A stretch of DNA of 64,000 bases from Candidatus Pantoea edessiphila (GCF_002933355.1 NZ_PDKU01000001.1:1-64000), one strand, 5' to 3'; positions 23,998 to 33,502 are shown, numbered from the stretch's first letter. Numbers and translations are program-made. Notes: generated by a model from the letters alone, not told the origin.

Positions 23998-24001
23998 TTC
24001 A

Positions 24002-24244
24002 TTATCCTCTAACATTAGTTAGTTGAGATAAACCAGCAATTTTATCTGGACGAAATCCACTCCAATGATCATTATCTGTTATCACAACAGGAGTTTGATG
24101 ATATCCAAAAGATTTTAAGTATTCAATAGATTCTGTTTGGATTTCAATATTAATTGATATATAATTTGTACCTTTATGATTCATAGCATTTTTTATGGTA
24201 TCGCATTGAATATAGTCATTTTTAAAATAAACAATAACACTCAT
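24002..24244 (-). CDS. nrdH: Glutaredoxin-like NrdH, active-site Cys lost
   Basis: In E. coli, NrdH is the dithiol electron donor for NrdEF. The 80-residue protein aligns along its whole length, with [10 protein letters not shown] (cis-proline) and WSGFRPDKI. The CxxC centre, CVQC in E. coli, reads YIQC here: codon 11 (24212-24214 on this strand) is TAT, so the nucleophilic first cysteine is a tyrosine. The second cysteine (14) remains. This is not the usual monothiol glutaredoxin pattern, which keeps the first Cys. It is the first gene of nrdHIEF. Either the reductant function is lost or another thiol protein supplies NrdE. Confidence 0.93.
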   Translation of the reverse strand: MSVIVYFKNDYIQCDTIKNAMNHKGTNYISINIEIQTESIEYLKSFGYHQTPVVITDNDHWSGFRPDKIAGLSQLTNVRG

Positions 24245-24412
24245 AATTAATTTTTCTCTTTTGATTTTTTATTTTCAACTTTAGATTAGTTTCTACAGTT
24301 AAATATTCTATCTTTTACTAACTATAGCATGTCATTTTTTTTTGAACTAAATATTAGAATATCAGATATGGTAGTTTTATAGGCTGAAATATTATTATAC
24401 ATATAGCCATGC

Positions 24413-24430
24413 AATACTAAATTTAGTATT
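24413..24430. promoter_or_regulatory. Perfect 18-bp palindrome upstream of nrdH
   Basis: AATACTAAATTTAGTATT is fully self-complementary and lies about 170 bases upstream of nrdH. Its symmetry suggests an operator, but it does not match the NrdR or Fur consensus as I know them. In AT-rich DNA chance cannot be excluded. Confidence 0.35.
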
Positions 24431-24518
24431 AATTATTAAGTAATAAGTAGTAATAAATAATCATTATTATGATTTTAGAAAAAATTATTCTGGAGTATTA
24501 ATAGATTGTCTTATACAA

Positions 24519-24540
24519 AAGCCTCGCATATGCGAGGCTT
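24519..24540 (-). terminator. GC-rich hairpin terminator, minus strand
   Basis: AAGCCTCGCA and TGCGAGGCTT form a perfect stem (24519-24540). Read on the minus strand it is followed by TTTTGTATAAG, so it would stop leftward transcription. The only leftward gene upstream of it is ssrA, whose 3' end is 622 bases away. It would also insulate nrdHIEF from that transcript. Confidence 0.75.
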
Positions 24541-25162
24541 AGAAACTATTTTAGAATATTGTAATTAACGTCTTAAAAATAACAATATACTTAACATAAT
24601 TCCGATTCTATAACTCTTATAACACTACACCAGTGCCTTTCGTGCATATCACATATCAGCATGAATTATTTAAAATTATCAAATTTTTAATTCACTTAGA
24701 TATAATATTATTGTTGTTTATCTTCTTTTTGTTTTTCTAAAATTATTTTTTCTTTCATTAATAGTTATGAACAATATGATCCTTTTGATCAACTATATGT
24801 AATGTAACAAATGTTTAAGTAAATTGATTAATCCTTTTTATCGTGATTTATATTATAATAATCTTCAGTTTGATTCAATATTGCTATTTTAATATTGCTA
24901 CTTTATTATTACTTTTTCCCATGATTATCAATATTATGAATTAAGTTTATAAAATATTTTAAATTGAGGGTATTCTATATTTAACTTGAAACTTGTAATG
25001 ATACTTTTAAAAGAAATCTAATTAAAACAATCTAAAGGTAAAAATAAAAGGATAATTATATGCTTAAATTATGGGTCGTTAAAACGGGAAATTTACTATG
25101 TTTTGTGTAAAATCACAACTATCTCTACTTATAAAAACATCAATTTAACAATAATTTCTTAT
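24541..25162. other. Gene-free stretch between ssrA and terminator
   Basis: I see no protein or tRNA gene in these 622 bases. The sequence is AT-rich, with a slightly GC-richer patch near 24620-24660. A 16-codon frame with a good ribosome-binding site starts at 25060 but resembles nothing. It may be the relic of one or more lost genes. Confidence 0.5.
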
Positions 25163-25531
25163 TGGTGGAGCTGGCGGGAGTTGAACCCGCGTCCGAAACT
25201 TCTACATCTTAAGTTCTACATGTTTAGTCTAACTTTTTTTCATTCGATAAATGCAGTTAGACAAGCTTATATCGAATTAACCTAAGTTTTTATTTTTAAC
25301 ACTTCTCATTTTTAGGTAAGTCTGATTAGTGCGATCTCTTGATATATTGACCTTTCTATTTCCTATTTCCAAGAGCAAAATCAGGTAGAAAGGGCCCTAG
25401 AAACTTATTAGGCTGCTAAAGCGTAGTTTTTGTCGTTTGCGACTATTTATTTACGGTTTATTAACGAGGCCTACCGTACCTCGACATGCGCTTCAGATTT
25501 TGAAAATCTCGTCAAATCCAAAATCAGCCCC
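25163..25531 (-). ncRNA. ssrA: tmRNA (SsrA)
   Basis: tmRNA rescues stalled ribosomes and tags the unfinished protein for proteolysis. The 5' end GGGGCTGA (at 25531) pairs with the 3' CAGCTCC, including the G3-U pair recognised by alanyl-tRNA synthetase. The T-arm is CGGGTTCAACTCCCG, and the 3' CCA is encoded (25163-25165). The resume frame (25408-25440) reads ANDKNYALAA followed by TAA TAA; E. coli has ANDENYALAA. Length is 369 nt. It follows smpB by 44 bases on the same strand, so the RNA and its protein partner are neighbours. Confidence 0.97.
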
Positions 25532-25575
25532 TTAATTAATTTTATTTCAATACTAGCAAAAATATAAGAAATAAT

Positions 25576-26064
25576 CTAGTCTTTCGTAATCTTAGTATTT
25601 TTTAGAATTCTTGATTTATTGATTTTCCATTCACGATTTTTAATCTCATTGCGTTTGTCATGTTTTTTCTTACCATGTGATATACCAATTTTTAATTTAC
25701 ATAAGGCATTTTTCCAATACATCGATAACGCAATTATAGTATAGCCCTTTTGTTTATTGTTATAATATAAATAATTAATTTCAGGTTTAGTTAATAATAA
25801 TTTACGTCTCCTTTTAGGGTCAGGTGAGCAACTATTAGAAACATATATTAGGGGTTGCAATGTAGATCCTAATAAATAGGCTTCTTTTTCATATAATAAA
25901 ATATAACTTTCGCTTATATTAACTTTTCCTGCTCTTAGTGACTTTACTTCCCATCCTTGCAATACTAAACCAGCTTCAAATTCTTTTTCAATAAAATATT
26001 CATGGTAAGCATGTTTGTTTTTAGTAATAATATTAAAATTAGGTTTTTTTGATATTTTTGTCAT
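25576..26064 (-). CDS. smpB: SsrA-binding protein SmpB
   Basis: SmpB binds tmRNA and brings it to stalled ribosomes. The 162-residue protein has the OB-fold core HEYFIEKEFEAGLVLQGWEV, KSLRAGKVNISESYI and GKKKHDKRNEIKNREWK, with the basic C-terminal tail that mimics the missing codon-anticodon helix. It aligns throughout with E. coli SmpB (about 160 aa). It is upstream of ssrA on the minus strand. Confidence 0.97.
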   Translation of the reverse strand: MTKISKKPNFNIITKNKHAYHEYFIEKEFEAGLVLQGWEVKSLRAGKVNISESYILLYEKEAYLLGSTLQPLIYVSNSCSPDPKRRRKLLLTKPEINYLYYNNKQKGYTIIALSMYWKNALCKLKIGISHGKKKHDKRNEIKNREWKINKSRILKNTKITKD

Positions 26065-26278
26065 GATTGATTCTGATTAATATTTAACATGTATAATATT
26101 TATAAACTTTAACTAAGTTATTAAATTATCGTTAATAATAATATATTAAAATAAGTATTTAAACATTAAAAATACATTTTTTGTCGAAAAAAATTATTTT
26201 TTATTAAAAAAGCATATAACCTTTTAAGGTTAACTTTGAATGATATATTTCTAAAAATATTTTTTTAAGAGGTTTATA

Positions 26279-26572
26279 GTGTCTGATACTATATTAGTAG
26301 AATTAGTTTATGTTCTTCCTAAACAATATTGTCATTTTCACCTTGAATTAAAAAATCATAGTACAGTAAAAGAAGTGATTGAAAAATCAGGAATATTAAA
26401 ATTACATAAAGATATAGATTTACGCATAAATAAAATAGGTATTTACGGAACATTAGTCAATTTAGAAGACATAGTAAGCAAAGGTGATAGAATAGAAATT
26501 TACCGTTTACTGTCATTAAGTCCTATGGAATTGCGTCGTCAAAAAGCGAAAAGACTAAAAATCAAAAATTAG
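26279..26572 (+). CDS. rnfH: RnfH family ubiquitin-fold protein
   Basis: The 97-residue protein matches E. coli RnfH (UPF0125), a small beta-grasp protein of unsettled function; in E. coli it is encoded beside ratA. Recognisable parts are VELVYVLPKQY, VEKSGILKLHKDIDLR-like helix residues, NKIGIYGTLV and DRIEIYRLL. The start is GTG with AAGAGG 6 bases upstream. ratA, its usual partner, is absent from the 214-base gap upstream. Its survival in a reduced genome is noteworthy. Confidence 0.88.
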   Translation: MSDTILVELVYVLPKQYCHFHLELKNHSTVKEVIEKSGILKLHKDIDLRINKIGIYGTLVNLEDIVSKGDRIEIYRLLSLSPMELRRQKAKRLKIKN

Positions 26573-26612
26573 TCTAATTAAAAATTTTATTATTTAGATT
26601 TTTTATTGTAAT

Positions 26613-26873
26613 TCAAATACTTTTATGATTAAAAATCAAGAATGAAAAATTTTTAATTCATTTACCGTTGTTGTTTGAGTACAAATACCAAGTTTTATTT
26701 TCGCATGAAAATTTTATTATAAGGTGTTATAAGCCATATGGATGATTTATTTTCTTGCAATTCCAAAATGGATTTTTAAGTATATAACCAATATTTAAGC
26801 AAGTACCTTGATTTATTGTAGGAAGAATAATTTTTTTATTCAACATGCAACATACCTTGAAGAATAAAAACAA
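26613..26873 (-). pseudogene. bamE: bamE relic (outer-membrane assembly lipoprotein)
   Basis: In one minus-strand frame, the translation carries residues that line up with E. coli BamE in order. It has a lipobox-like CC followed by LNKKIILPTINQG (E. coli LERVVYRPDINQG), then ENKTWYLYSNNNG (E. coli GTNTWFYVFRQQPG), then NFSFLIFN (E. coli QTLTLTFN). Spacing is nearly conserved. In-frame stops at 26727-26729 and 26658-26660 break the frame. The position, between rnfH and nadK with recN lost, is exactly that of bamE in E. coli. The rest of 26573-27109 shows nothing. Confidence 0.78.
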
Positions 26874-27109
26874 TTAAACATGATACAAAAGAAATAGTGT
26901 CTTATTAATCATAAATATAGTTGCATATTAATTCAGACCCTATAATATAGTTGATATATTATAATATGATAACAATCAAAAACTTTTTTATACTAATGAT
27001 CTATTATTTCAATAATCATCATTTTGAAATTGTCTATATTCAGAAGTAACATAGAAATAATATTCTGTATAACTTATTTTCTATAATGTTAACAGATAAA
27101 CATTTATCA

Positions 27110-28009
27110 TTAAAAAAATTTTTTTGCCCAACCTAATTTAGAATTTAATGTATTGAAATAACAATAATTATTTGGATGAATCAAACTGAGATTGTTTTGA
27201 CTCCGGCGAATTATTATATCTTCACCTTCTTTGATTGAAAGTACAATTTGACTATCTAAACTAATTTTGATATTATTATGACGATTATTACATCTACATC
27301 TCAATCTAATAATACTATTACTATTAATTACTAACGGACGAATAGATAGAGTATGTGGAAACATGGGTACTAATGAAATTGCATCTAAAGAAGGTGTTAA
27401 AATAGGACCTCCAGCGGAAAGAGAATAAGCGGTAGAACCTGTTGGTGTAGAAATAATTAATCCGTCTGATCTTTGAGAAAAGGCGAAAATATCATCAATG
27501 TAAACTTCAAATTCAATCATATGAGCTATTATGCCAGAATGTAAAACTATTTCGTTCATAGCTAAACCTACATATTTATGATAACTTTTTCTTTTTATTT
27601 CAGATTCTAATAAAAACCGATTTTCTGTAATATATTTTCCTTGTAACACTTGATCCAATTGAAATTGAGCATTATTTGGATCAAGATCAGTTAAAAATCC
27701 AAGATTACCTCTATTGATTCCTATTACTTTAATATCATATTTAGATAAAATACGAGCTGCACCTAACATGTTACCATCACCGCCTACTACAATAGCTAAA
27801 TCTGCTTCATGACCAATTTCAGGTAAAGTTATATCAATTTTCATGTTGTTTAATTCAATTGCTTGAGCAATTTTATTTTCAACAATAACATTGTAACCTT
27901 TTTCAGTTAACCATGCCCATAACATTTTATAAGTGGAAACAAGATTAGGAGGACTTTTATGAAAATCTATATACCCCACAATACCTATACAATTAAAGTG
28001 CCTTCGCAT
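27110..28009 (-). CDS. nadK: NAD kinase
   Basis: NadK phosphorylates NAD to NADP. The 299-residue protein contains the catalytic GGDGN in [16 protein letters not shown], then [24 protein letters not shown], and the signature [20 protein letters not shown]. It ends LGWAKKFF, like E. coli (LGWSKKLF). It is divergent from grpE across 121 bases, as in E. coli. recN, normally downstream, is missing. Confidence 0.97.
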   Translation of the reverse strand: MRRHFNCIGIVGYIDFHKSPPNLVSTYKMLWAWLTEKGYNVIVENKIAQAIELNNMKIDITLPEIGHEADLAIVVGGDGNMLGAARILSKYDIKVIGINRGNLGFLTDLDPNNAQFQLDQVLQGKYITENRFLLESEIKRKSYHKYVGLAMNEIVLHSGIIAHMIEFEVYIDDIFAFSQRSDGLIISTPTGSTAYSLSAGGPILTPSLDAISLVPMFPHTLSIRPLVINSNSIIRLRCRCNNRHNNIKISLDSQIVLSIKEGEDIIIRRSQNNLSLIHPNNYCYFNTLNSKLGWAKKFF

Positions 28010-28060
28010 ATATTAAATAATCCTCAATAACTTAAATTAAATACAATATTATAAGTTCTA

Positions 28061-28088
28061 TTGAAACACTTGAACCAAGTTCTATAAT
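28061..28088 (+). promoter_or_regulatory. Sigma70 promoter for grpE
   Basis: TTGAAA (28061-28066) and a perfect TATAAT (28083-28088) are 16 bases apart, ending 42 bases before the grpE ATG. A heat-shock-like CTTGAA lies at 28069-28074, but no sigma32 -10 (CCCCAT type) follows at proper spacing. Constitutive rather than heat-shock expression is therefore suggested. Confidence 0.65.
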
Positions 28089-28130
28089 AACCTAACTGTT
28101 AAAATGAATTTATGACAATATGGAAAAAAA

Positions 28131-28841
28131 ATGAAGAATAAAAAACAAAATATAAAAAACAATATTTCATTAAATAAAGATGAACTAATAGCTGAATTAG
28201 AAAAATCAGCTGAATTAGAAAAATCAGCTGAATTAGAAAAATCAGCTGAATTAGAAAAATCAGCTGAATTAGAAAAATCAGCTGAATTAGAAAAATCAGC
28301 TGAATTAGAAAAATCAGCTGAATTAGAAAAATCAGCTGAATTAGAAAAATTAACTGAAGAGTCAAAATTAAAATGTCATATTTCAATTCTTGAAGGTAAA
28401 TTAATCAAATATCAAGCTAATATTCGTGATTTGAAATTACGGAATCAAGCTGAAATAGAAAATATTCGTCGTCGAAATGAATTAGAAATGGAAAAAGTTC
28501 ACAAGTTTGCATTAGAAAAATTTACTATTGAATTATTGCCAGTAATTGATAGTCTTGAACGTGCTTTAGATTTGACTTATAAAGAAACCAATCAGTCAAA
28601 ACCAATGATCGAAGGTATTGAATTAACTTTAAAATCATTATTGAATGTAATGCATAAATTCGGAATACAGATAATAGATCAAATAAACATCCCTTTTAAC
28701 CCAACTATACATCAAGCAATGTCAGTGACAGAATCACAGCATATTGCTCCAAATCATATTGTATCCATCATGCAACGGGGATATATGCTAAATAATCGTT
28801 TATTGCGTCCAGCTATGGTTATAGTAACAAAAATACAATAA
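28131..28841 (+). CDS. grpE: Nucleotide exchange factor GrpE with repeat expansion
   Basis: GrpE dimers release ADP from DnaK. The conserved part starts near residue 85, with the long dimer helix (ENIRRRNELEMEKVHKFALE) and KFTIELLPVIDSLERALD, and ends in the beta-wing domain with GYMLNNRLLRPAMVIV. The N-terminus (residues about 21-73) is a tandem array of the hexapeptide EKSAEL, eight copies, absent from E. coli GrpE. This makes the protein 236 residues against about 197. The array is predicted to be helical and highly charged and could lengthen the coiled-coil stalk. It ends convergent with ung. Confidence 0.96.
   Translation: MKNKKQNIKNNISLNKDELIAELEKSAELEKSAELEKSAELEKSAELEKSAELEKSAELEKSAELEKSAELEKLTEESKLKCHISILEGKLIKYQANIRDLKLRNQAEIENIRRRNELEMEKVHKFALEKFTIELLPVIDSLERALDLTYKETNQSKPMIEGIELTLKSLLNVMHKFGIQIIDQINIPFNPTIHQAMSVTESQHIAPNHIVSIMQRGYMLNNRLLRPAMVIVTKIQ
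28191..28350 (+). repeat. 18-bp in-frame tandem repeat in grpE
   Basis: The unit GCTGAATTAGAAAAATCA is repeated eight times without a mismatch (28191-28334), followed by a partial ninth copy to 28350. Because the unit is a multiple of three, copy-number change keeps the grpE frame. The opposite strand is open across it too, but only as a by-product. Confidence 0.97.
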
Positions 28842-28861
28842 CAATTTAATTAAAAACTTTT

Positions 28862-28897
28862 TTTATCACAACCGATTTTAAATATGGTTGTGATAAA
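28862..28897. terminator. Bidirectional terminator grpE/ung
   Basis: TTTATCACAACC (28862-28873) pairs perfectly over 12 bp with GGTTGTGATAAA (28886-28897), with a 12-nt loop. It lies in the 64-base gap between the convergent grpE and ung genes, with T-rich DNA before it. Confidence 0.75.
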
Positions 28898-28905
28898 TAT
28901 GCTTG

Positions 28906-29589
28906 TTATAAACTATATAATTTAGGTGTCCAGTCAATAGGTTGTTTACCAAAATCAATTAACAACTTATTAGCTTTAGAAAAATGTTTACATCCAAAAA
29001 AACCTAGATGTGCGGATCTTGGAGATGGATGTGATGATTGTAATATATAATGACGTTGGTTATTTATTATATAAGCTTTATTTTGTGCATGTACACCCCA
29101 TAGTAAAAAAATTATTCCGTTGCAATGTTGATTAATAATATTAATTACTTTATCAGTGAACTTTTCCCAACCAAGTTTTGCATGAGAATATATCTTACCT
29201 GATTCTACAGTTAAAACAGTATTTAAAAGCATTACCCCCTGTTTTGCCCAGCTTTCAAGAAAGCCATGATTTGGGTATTTAAAATCATGAATATCTTGTA
29301 GTAATTCTTTATAAATATTTTTTAATGAAGGTGGAATTTTAGCATTAGGTAATACAGAAAATGCTAATCCATGAGCTTGATTAGGTCTACAGTAAGGATC
29401 TTGACCTATAATGACAACTTTTATATCTTTTAATTCAGTTAGACGAAAAGCATTAAATATATTTTTCTGTTCTGGATATATTTCTATACCAGCTAGACGT
29501 TTTTTTCTAAGCGATGTTAAAATTTTAATGAAATAAGATTTCTTTTTTTCTTCTGCTAGTACATGATGCCATGTTAGCAAATTACTCAT
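28906..29589 (-). CDS. ung: Uracil-DNA glycosylase, altered catalytic loop
   Basis: Ung removes uracil from DNA to start base-excision repair. The 227-residue protein aligns fully with E. coli Ung (229), and catalytic Asp64 and the HPSP histidine ([15 protein letters not shown]) are present. The nearly invariant GQDPYH motif reads GQDPYC here (His67 to Cys), followed by RPNQAHG instead of GPGQAHG. In human UNG the equivalent histidine is important for activity. Glycosylase function may be reduced. Confidence 0.95.
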   Translation of the reverse strand: MSNLLTWHHVLAEEKKKSYFIKILTSLRKKRLAGIEIYPEQKNIFNAFRLTELKDIKVVIIGQDPYCRPNQAHGLAFSVLPNAKIPPSLKNIYKELLQDIHDFKYPNHGFLESWAKQGVMLLNTVLTVESGKIYSHAKLGWEKFTDKVINIINQHCNGIIFLLWGVHAQNKAYIINNQRHYILQSSHPSPRSAHLGFFGCKHFSKANKLLIDFGKQPIDWTPKLYSL

Positions 29590-29644
29590 ATTTGCATTAC
29601 CTACTGTAATGTTAAAAATTTTTATGATGATAGTAAAATAAGTT

Positions 29645-31288
29645 CTATTTGATATAATTACTTGGTATTAAAATTGTTGGAAAAGCATTAGGTAATAAAT
29701 CAGGATAATCATCAATAAAATGTAACCCTCTGCTTTCTTTTCTATTTATAGCTGAGTTTATTATTAATTCAGCAACTTGAACTAAATTCCTAATTTCTAA
29801 CATTTGACGAGATAAATGTGTATTAACATATTGATTATTTATTTTCTTTTTTAAGATATTAATTTCATGTTTTGCATATTTAAGAGATTTAGTAGTACGG
29901 ACTATACCAACATGATCCCACATATATTTTTTTATACTATTTAAATCATTTTTAATATCGCGCTCACTAAAAAAATGATTTGCATAATGTGTTTTCTTGA
30001 AAGAAGGCAATAAATCTATCAAATTTATGTTAGGTAACATCTGAAATAAATTTTTTGCTATAGACCAACTATAAACTAAACATTCTAATAAAGAATTTGA
30101 AGCCATACGATTTGCACCATGAAGACCAGTATAACTTACTTCACCAACTGCATATAAACAATTTATATCAGTACGTCCTGATTTATCAACTATTACTCCA
30201 CCACAAGTATAATGTGCAGCTGGTACTACAGGAATAATATCTTTCGTCAAATCAAATCCAAATTTAAGTAATTTATTATAAATTACTGGAAAATGATCAT
30301 GAATAAATTTTGGTGATTTATGAGTAATATCTAAATAAACACAATCAATGTTATTATGTTTAATTTCATAGTCAATAGCTCTTGATACAATATCTCTAGG
30401 TGCTAATTCAGCTCTTTCATGAACATCTAACATAAAGCGAGATTTATTAGGACGTAACAATAAAGCACCTTCGCCGCGTAAGGCTTCAGTTAGCAAAAAA
30501 TTACTTTGTCCCTTGGGATAGAATAAGCAAGTAGGATGGAATTGATTAAATTCTAAATTAGCTACACGACAACCAATACGCCAAGCCATCGCAATACCAT
30601 CTCCAGATACTACGTCAGGATTAGTAGTATATCTATATACTCTTGATGCTCCTCCTGTGGCTAAAACAATTACCTTCGCTGAACAAGTTTCAACTTGTTT
30701 TTTATTACAATTCCATAACCAAGCTCCTATGACACGACGTGGAATATATACATTGTTATTATCTGAAGTAATTAAATCCATTGCTATAATATTTTCAGCA
30801 ACATCAATATTATTGTTTATTAAAACTTTATTTACTAAATTATTTTGAATTTCACGTCCCGTACAATCGGCATTATGTAAAATACGTCTATAACTATGTC
30901 CACCTTCTCTAGTAAGATGATAATTTATTTTCCCCTTACTACATGATTTAATATCAAAAGATATACCATTACTAACTAACCAATTGATACATTGACGTGC
31001 ATTATTAATGATAAATGAAACTACTTCATGGTCACATAAACCATTTCCAGCAATTAAAGTATCTTTTATATGCGAATCAATACTATCTTTTTCATCAAAT
31101 ACTGCAGCTATACCTCCTTGAGCATATAAAGTTGCACTTTCATTGATTTTTGATTTTGTTGCAATCATGATTTTATATTTACTTGACAAATGTAAGGCCA
31201 GTGACAGACCGGCTATACCACTGCCTATAATTAAAACATCGTATTGGTAATCAGATTTTGAATATTTTTTCATTGTTTTTGATGACAA
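29645..31288 (-). CDS. nadB: L-aspartate oxidase
   Basis: NadB oxidises aspartate to iminoaspartate, the first step of de novo NAD synthesis; nadA and nadC would be elsewhere. The 547-residue FAD enzyme has [45 protein letters not shown], the active-site arginine in [22 protein letters not shown] and [13 protein letters not shown]. No truncation is visible. In E. coli nadB is divergent from rpoE-rseABC; here those genes are missing and lepA is next. Confidence 0.97.
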   Translation of the reverse strand: MSSKTMKKYSKSDYQYDVLIIGSGIAGLSLALHLSSKYKIMIATKSKINESATLYAQGGIAAVFDEKDSIDSHIKDTLIAGNGLCDHEVVSFIINNARQCINWLVSNGISFDIKSCSKGKINYHLTREGGHSYRRILHNADCTGREIQNNLVNKVLINNNIDVAENIIAMDLITSDNNNVYIPRRVIGAWLWNCNKKQVETCSAKVIVLATGGASRVYRYTTNPDVVSGDGIAMAWRIGCRVANLEFNQFHPTCLFYPKGQSNFLLTEALRGEGALLLRPNKSRFMLDVHERAELAPRDIVSRAIDYEIKHNNIDCVYLDITHKSPKFIHDHFPVIYNKLLKFGFDLTKDIIPVVPAAHYTCGGVIVDKSGRTDINCLYAVGEVSYTGLHGANRMASNSLLECLVYSWSIAKNLFQMLPNINLIDLLPSFKKTHYANHFFSERDIKNDLNSIKKYMWDHVGIVRTTKSLKYAKHEINILKKKINNQYVNTHLSRQMLEIRNLVQVAELIINSAINRKESRGLHFIDDYPDLLPNAFPTILIPSNYIK

Positions 31289-31682
31289 GTAATAGACTTA
31301 TTTAAGTATAAGTGTTAATTTGATAAAATAAATTACTTTATAATGCATTATAATATTTAATGCTTATAATACTTAATACTTTTATTTAATAAAAATTTTT
31401 ATTTAGCTAGATTCAATCTTAGGTATAACTTAATATTGAATTGTATTTCCGAATCATTTTTGACCATGAAAAATAATATTTTAACTCTATATTATTAATA
31501 TATAATATAAAACACTAATTGCTTTTAGTGTTGATTAAAAATTAATTCTTATGTTATTTATAAAATAACCGACTATTAATAGAAAATATTTTTAATATAT
31601 AATTAATAAATTGTAAATTTTATAATTTACTTAAAAATATTATTTTTAGTTTTCTAAAACACTATTAGCAAAAACCAATATA
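31289..31682. other. nadB-lepA divergent gap, rpoE-rseABC missing
   Basis: The 394 bases hold no gene. In E. coli, rpoE-rseA-rseB-rseC occupy this spot. A hairpin AACACTAA (31511-31518) with TTAGTGTT (31525-31532) is followed on the minus strand by TTTTATATTAT and could be an orphan terminator. No remnant of rpoE is readable. Confidence 0.5.
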
Positions 31683-33482
31683 ATGAAACAAATAAGAAAT
31701 TTTTCCATTATTGCACATATTGATCATGGAAAATCTACATTGTCTGATCGTTTTATTCAGATCTGTGGTGGTCTAACAGATCGAGAAATGTCCGAACAAG
31801 TTCTTGATTCTATGGATCTAGAACGTGAACGTGGCATTACAATTAAAGCTCAAAGCGTAACTCTTAATTATAAAGCATGTGATAATAAATATTATCAGCT
31901 TAATTTTATTGATACTCCAGGACATGTTGATTTTTCTTATGAAGTTTCTCGTTCTCTCTCAGCTTGTGAAGGTGCGTTATTAGTTGTAGATGCTGTTCAG
32001 GGAGTACAAGTACAGACTCTTGCTAATTGCTACACGGCTATAGATATGAATTTAATAGTTTTACCAGTTTTAAATAAAGTTGATTTATTATCAGCTGATC
32101 CTGATCGTGTAGCTAAAGAAATTGAAGAGATAATTGGTCTTGATGCAACTAAAGCAGTACGTTGTTCAGCTAAGACAGGATTTGGTGTTAATGAAATTCT
32201 AGAAAATTTAGTTTTAAAAATCCCATATCCAATAGGAAATCCTGACGCTCCTTTACAAGCATTAATAATTGATTCATGGTTTGATAAATATCGCGGAACA
32301 ATACTTTTAATACGGGTTAAAAATGGTTCCCTATCTAAAGGAGATAAAATCAAGATGCTCAGTAATAATCGTGTATGTTACGCTGATAAACTTGGTGTTT
32401 TTACTCCAAAAAGAGTTGAACGCAGTCAATTAAGATGTGGTGAAGTAGGTTGGGTAGCATGTAGCATTAAAGAAATTATTAATGGTTTAGTAGGAGATAC
32501 AGTAACTAAAGCACATAGACCAACTGATCAGGCATTACCAAGCTTTAAGAAAGTTAAACCGCAAGTTTATGCTGGTTTGTTTCCTACAAAACCGGATTAT
32601 TATGAATTATTTCGTGACGCACTTAAAAAATTAAGTTTAAATGACGCATCTCTATTTTACGAACCAGAAAGATCAAATGTGTTAGGATTTGGTTTTAGAT
32701 GCGGTTTTTTAGGTATGTTACATATGGAAATTATTAAAGAACGTCTAGAAAGGGAATATAAACTCGATTTAATTACTACATCACCAAATGTTGCATATGA
32801 AGTAAAAATTTCTAATGGTGATGTCATCTATATTGATAATCCATCAAAATTACCGCCAATAAACAAAATTAAAGAATTACGAGAACCTATTGTTACTTGT
32901 AATATTTTATTACCAAAACAGTATCTAGGTAAAGTTATTACATTATGTGTACAAAAAAGAGGTGTACAAACTGAAATAATATATCATGGTAATCAAGTGT
33001 CACTTACTTATGAAATACCAATGTCAGAAGTAATTTTAAATTTATTTGATAAACTGAAATCTATATCTAGTGGTTACGCTTCTTTAGATTATAATTTTAA
33101 ATGTTTTCAAGCATCTAATATGGTAAGAGTTGATATTTTGATCAACTCTGAAAGAGTTGATGCTCTAACACTAATTACTCATCAAGATGATGCTTCAATA
33201 ATGGGGAAAAATTTAATTGAAACATTGAAAAACATTATTCCGCGTCAGCAATTTGATATTATACTTCAAGCAGCTATAGGAAATCATATAATAGCACGTA
33301 CGAATATTAGACAATTAAGAAAAAACGTTTTAGCCAAATGTTATGGTGGTGATATTAGTCGTAAAAAGAAACTCATACAAAAACAAAAAGAAGGAAAAAA
33401 AAAGATGAAATTAATTGGTAATGTTGCAGTACCTCAGGAAGCTTTTATAGCAATCTTAAACATTGGCAAAAATATAAAATAA
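31683..33482 (+). CDS. lepA: Elongation factor 4 (LepA)
   Basis: LepA is a ribosome-associated translational GTPase linked to back-translocation and 30S assembly. The 599-residue protein matches E. coli in length. The G domain has [29 protein letters not shown] and NKVD. The C-terminal domain ends with [17 protein letters not shown] and [10 protein letters not shown]. It lies 20 bases upstream of lepB and heads lepA-lepB-rnc-era, the E. coli operon order. Confidence 0.98.
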   Translation: MKQIRNFSIIAHIDHGKSTLSDRFIQICGGLTDREMSEQVLDSMDLERERGITIKAQSVTLNYKACDNKYYQLNFIDTPGHVDFSYEVSRSLSACEGALLVVDAVQGVQVQTLANCYTAIDMNLIVLPVLNKVDLLSADPDRVAKEIEEIIGLDATKAVRCSAKTGFGVNEILENLVLKIPYPIGNPDAPLQALIIDSWFDKYRGTILLIRVKNGSLSKGDKIKMLSNNRVCYADKLGVFTPKRVERSQLRCGEVGWVACSIKEIINGLVGDTVTKAHRPTDQALPSFKKVKPQVYAGLFPTKPDYYELFRDALKKLSLNDASLFYEPERSNVLGFGFRCGFLGMLHMEIIKERLEREYKLDLITTSPNVAYEVKISNGDVIYIDNPSKLPPINKIKELREPIVTCNILLPKQYLGKVITLCVQKRGVQTEIIYHGNQVSLTYEIPMSEVILNLFDKLKSISSGYASLDYNFKCFQASNMVRVDILINSERVDALTLITHQDDASIMGKNLIETLKNIIPRQQFDIILQAAIGNHIIARTNIRQLRKNVLAKCYGGDISRKKKLIQKQKEGKKKMKLIGNVAVPQEAFIAILNIGKNIK

Positions 33483-33502
33483 TAATTGAGGATATATAAA
33501 AC

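Noticed and set aside
25060-25110. 16-codon frame MLKLWVVKTGNLLCFV with a good upstream AGGA
   Set aside because: Too short and without any family match. It may be part of a relic but cannot be supported as a gene.
25103-25285. 60-codon frame over the tmRNA 3' end containing SWWSWRELNPRP
   Set aside because: This is the well-known spurious translation of a tRNA-like 3' end; the locus is ssrA.
28069-28096. Heat-shock (sigma32) promoter for grpE
   Set aside because: CTTGAA is present, but no CCCCAT-like -10 follows at 13-14 bases; the overlapping sigma70 promoter explains the site better.
28099-28386. Minus-strand frame with repeated LIFLIQ hydrophobic hexapeptides
   Set aside because: It is the antisense of the EKSAEL repeats in grpE; the 18-bp unit happens to be open on both strands. 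It has no ribosome-binding site and no independent support.
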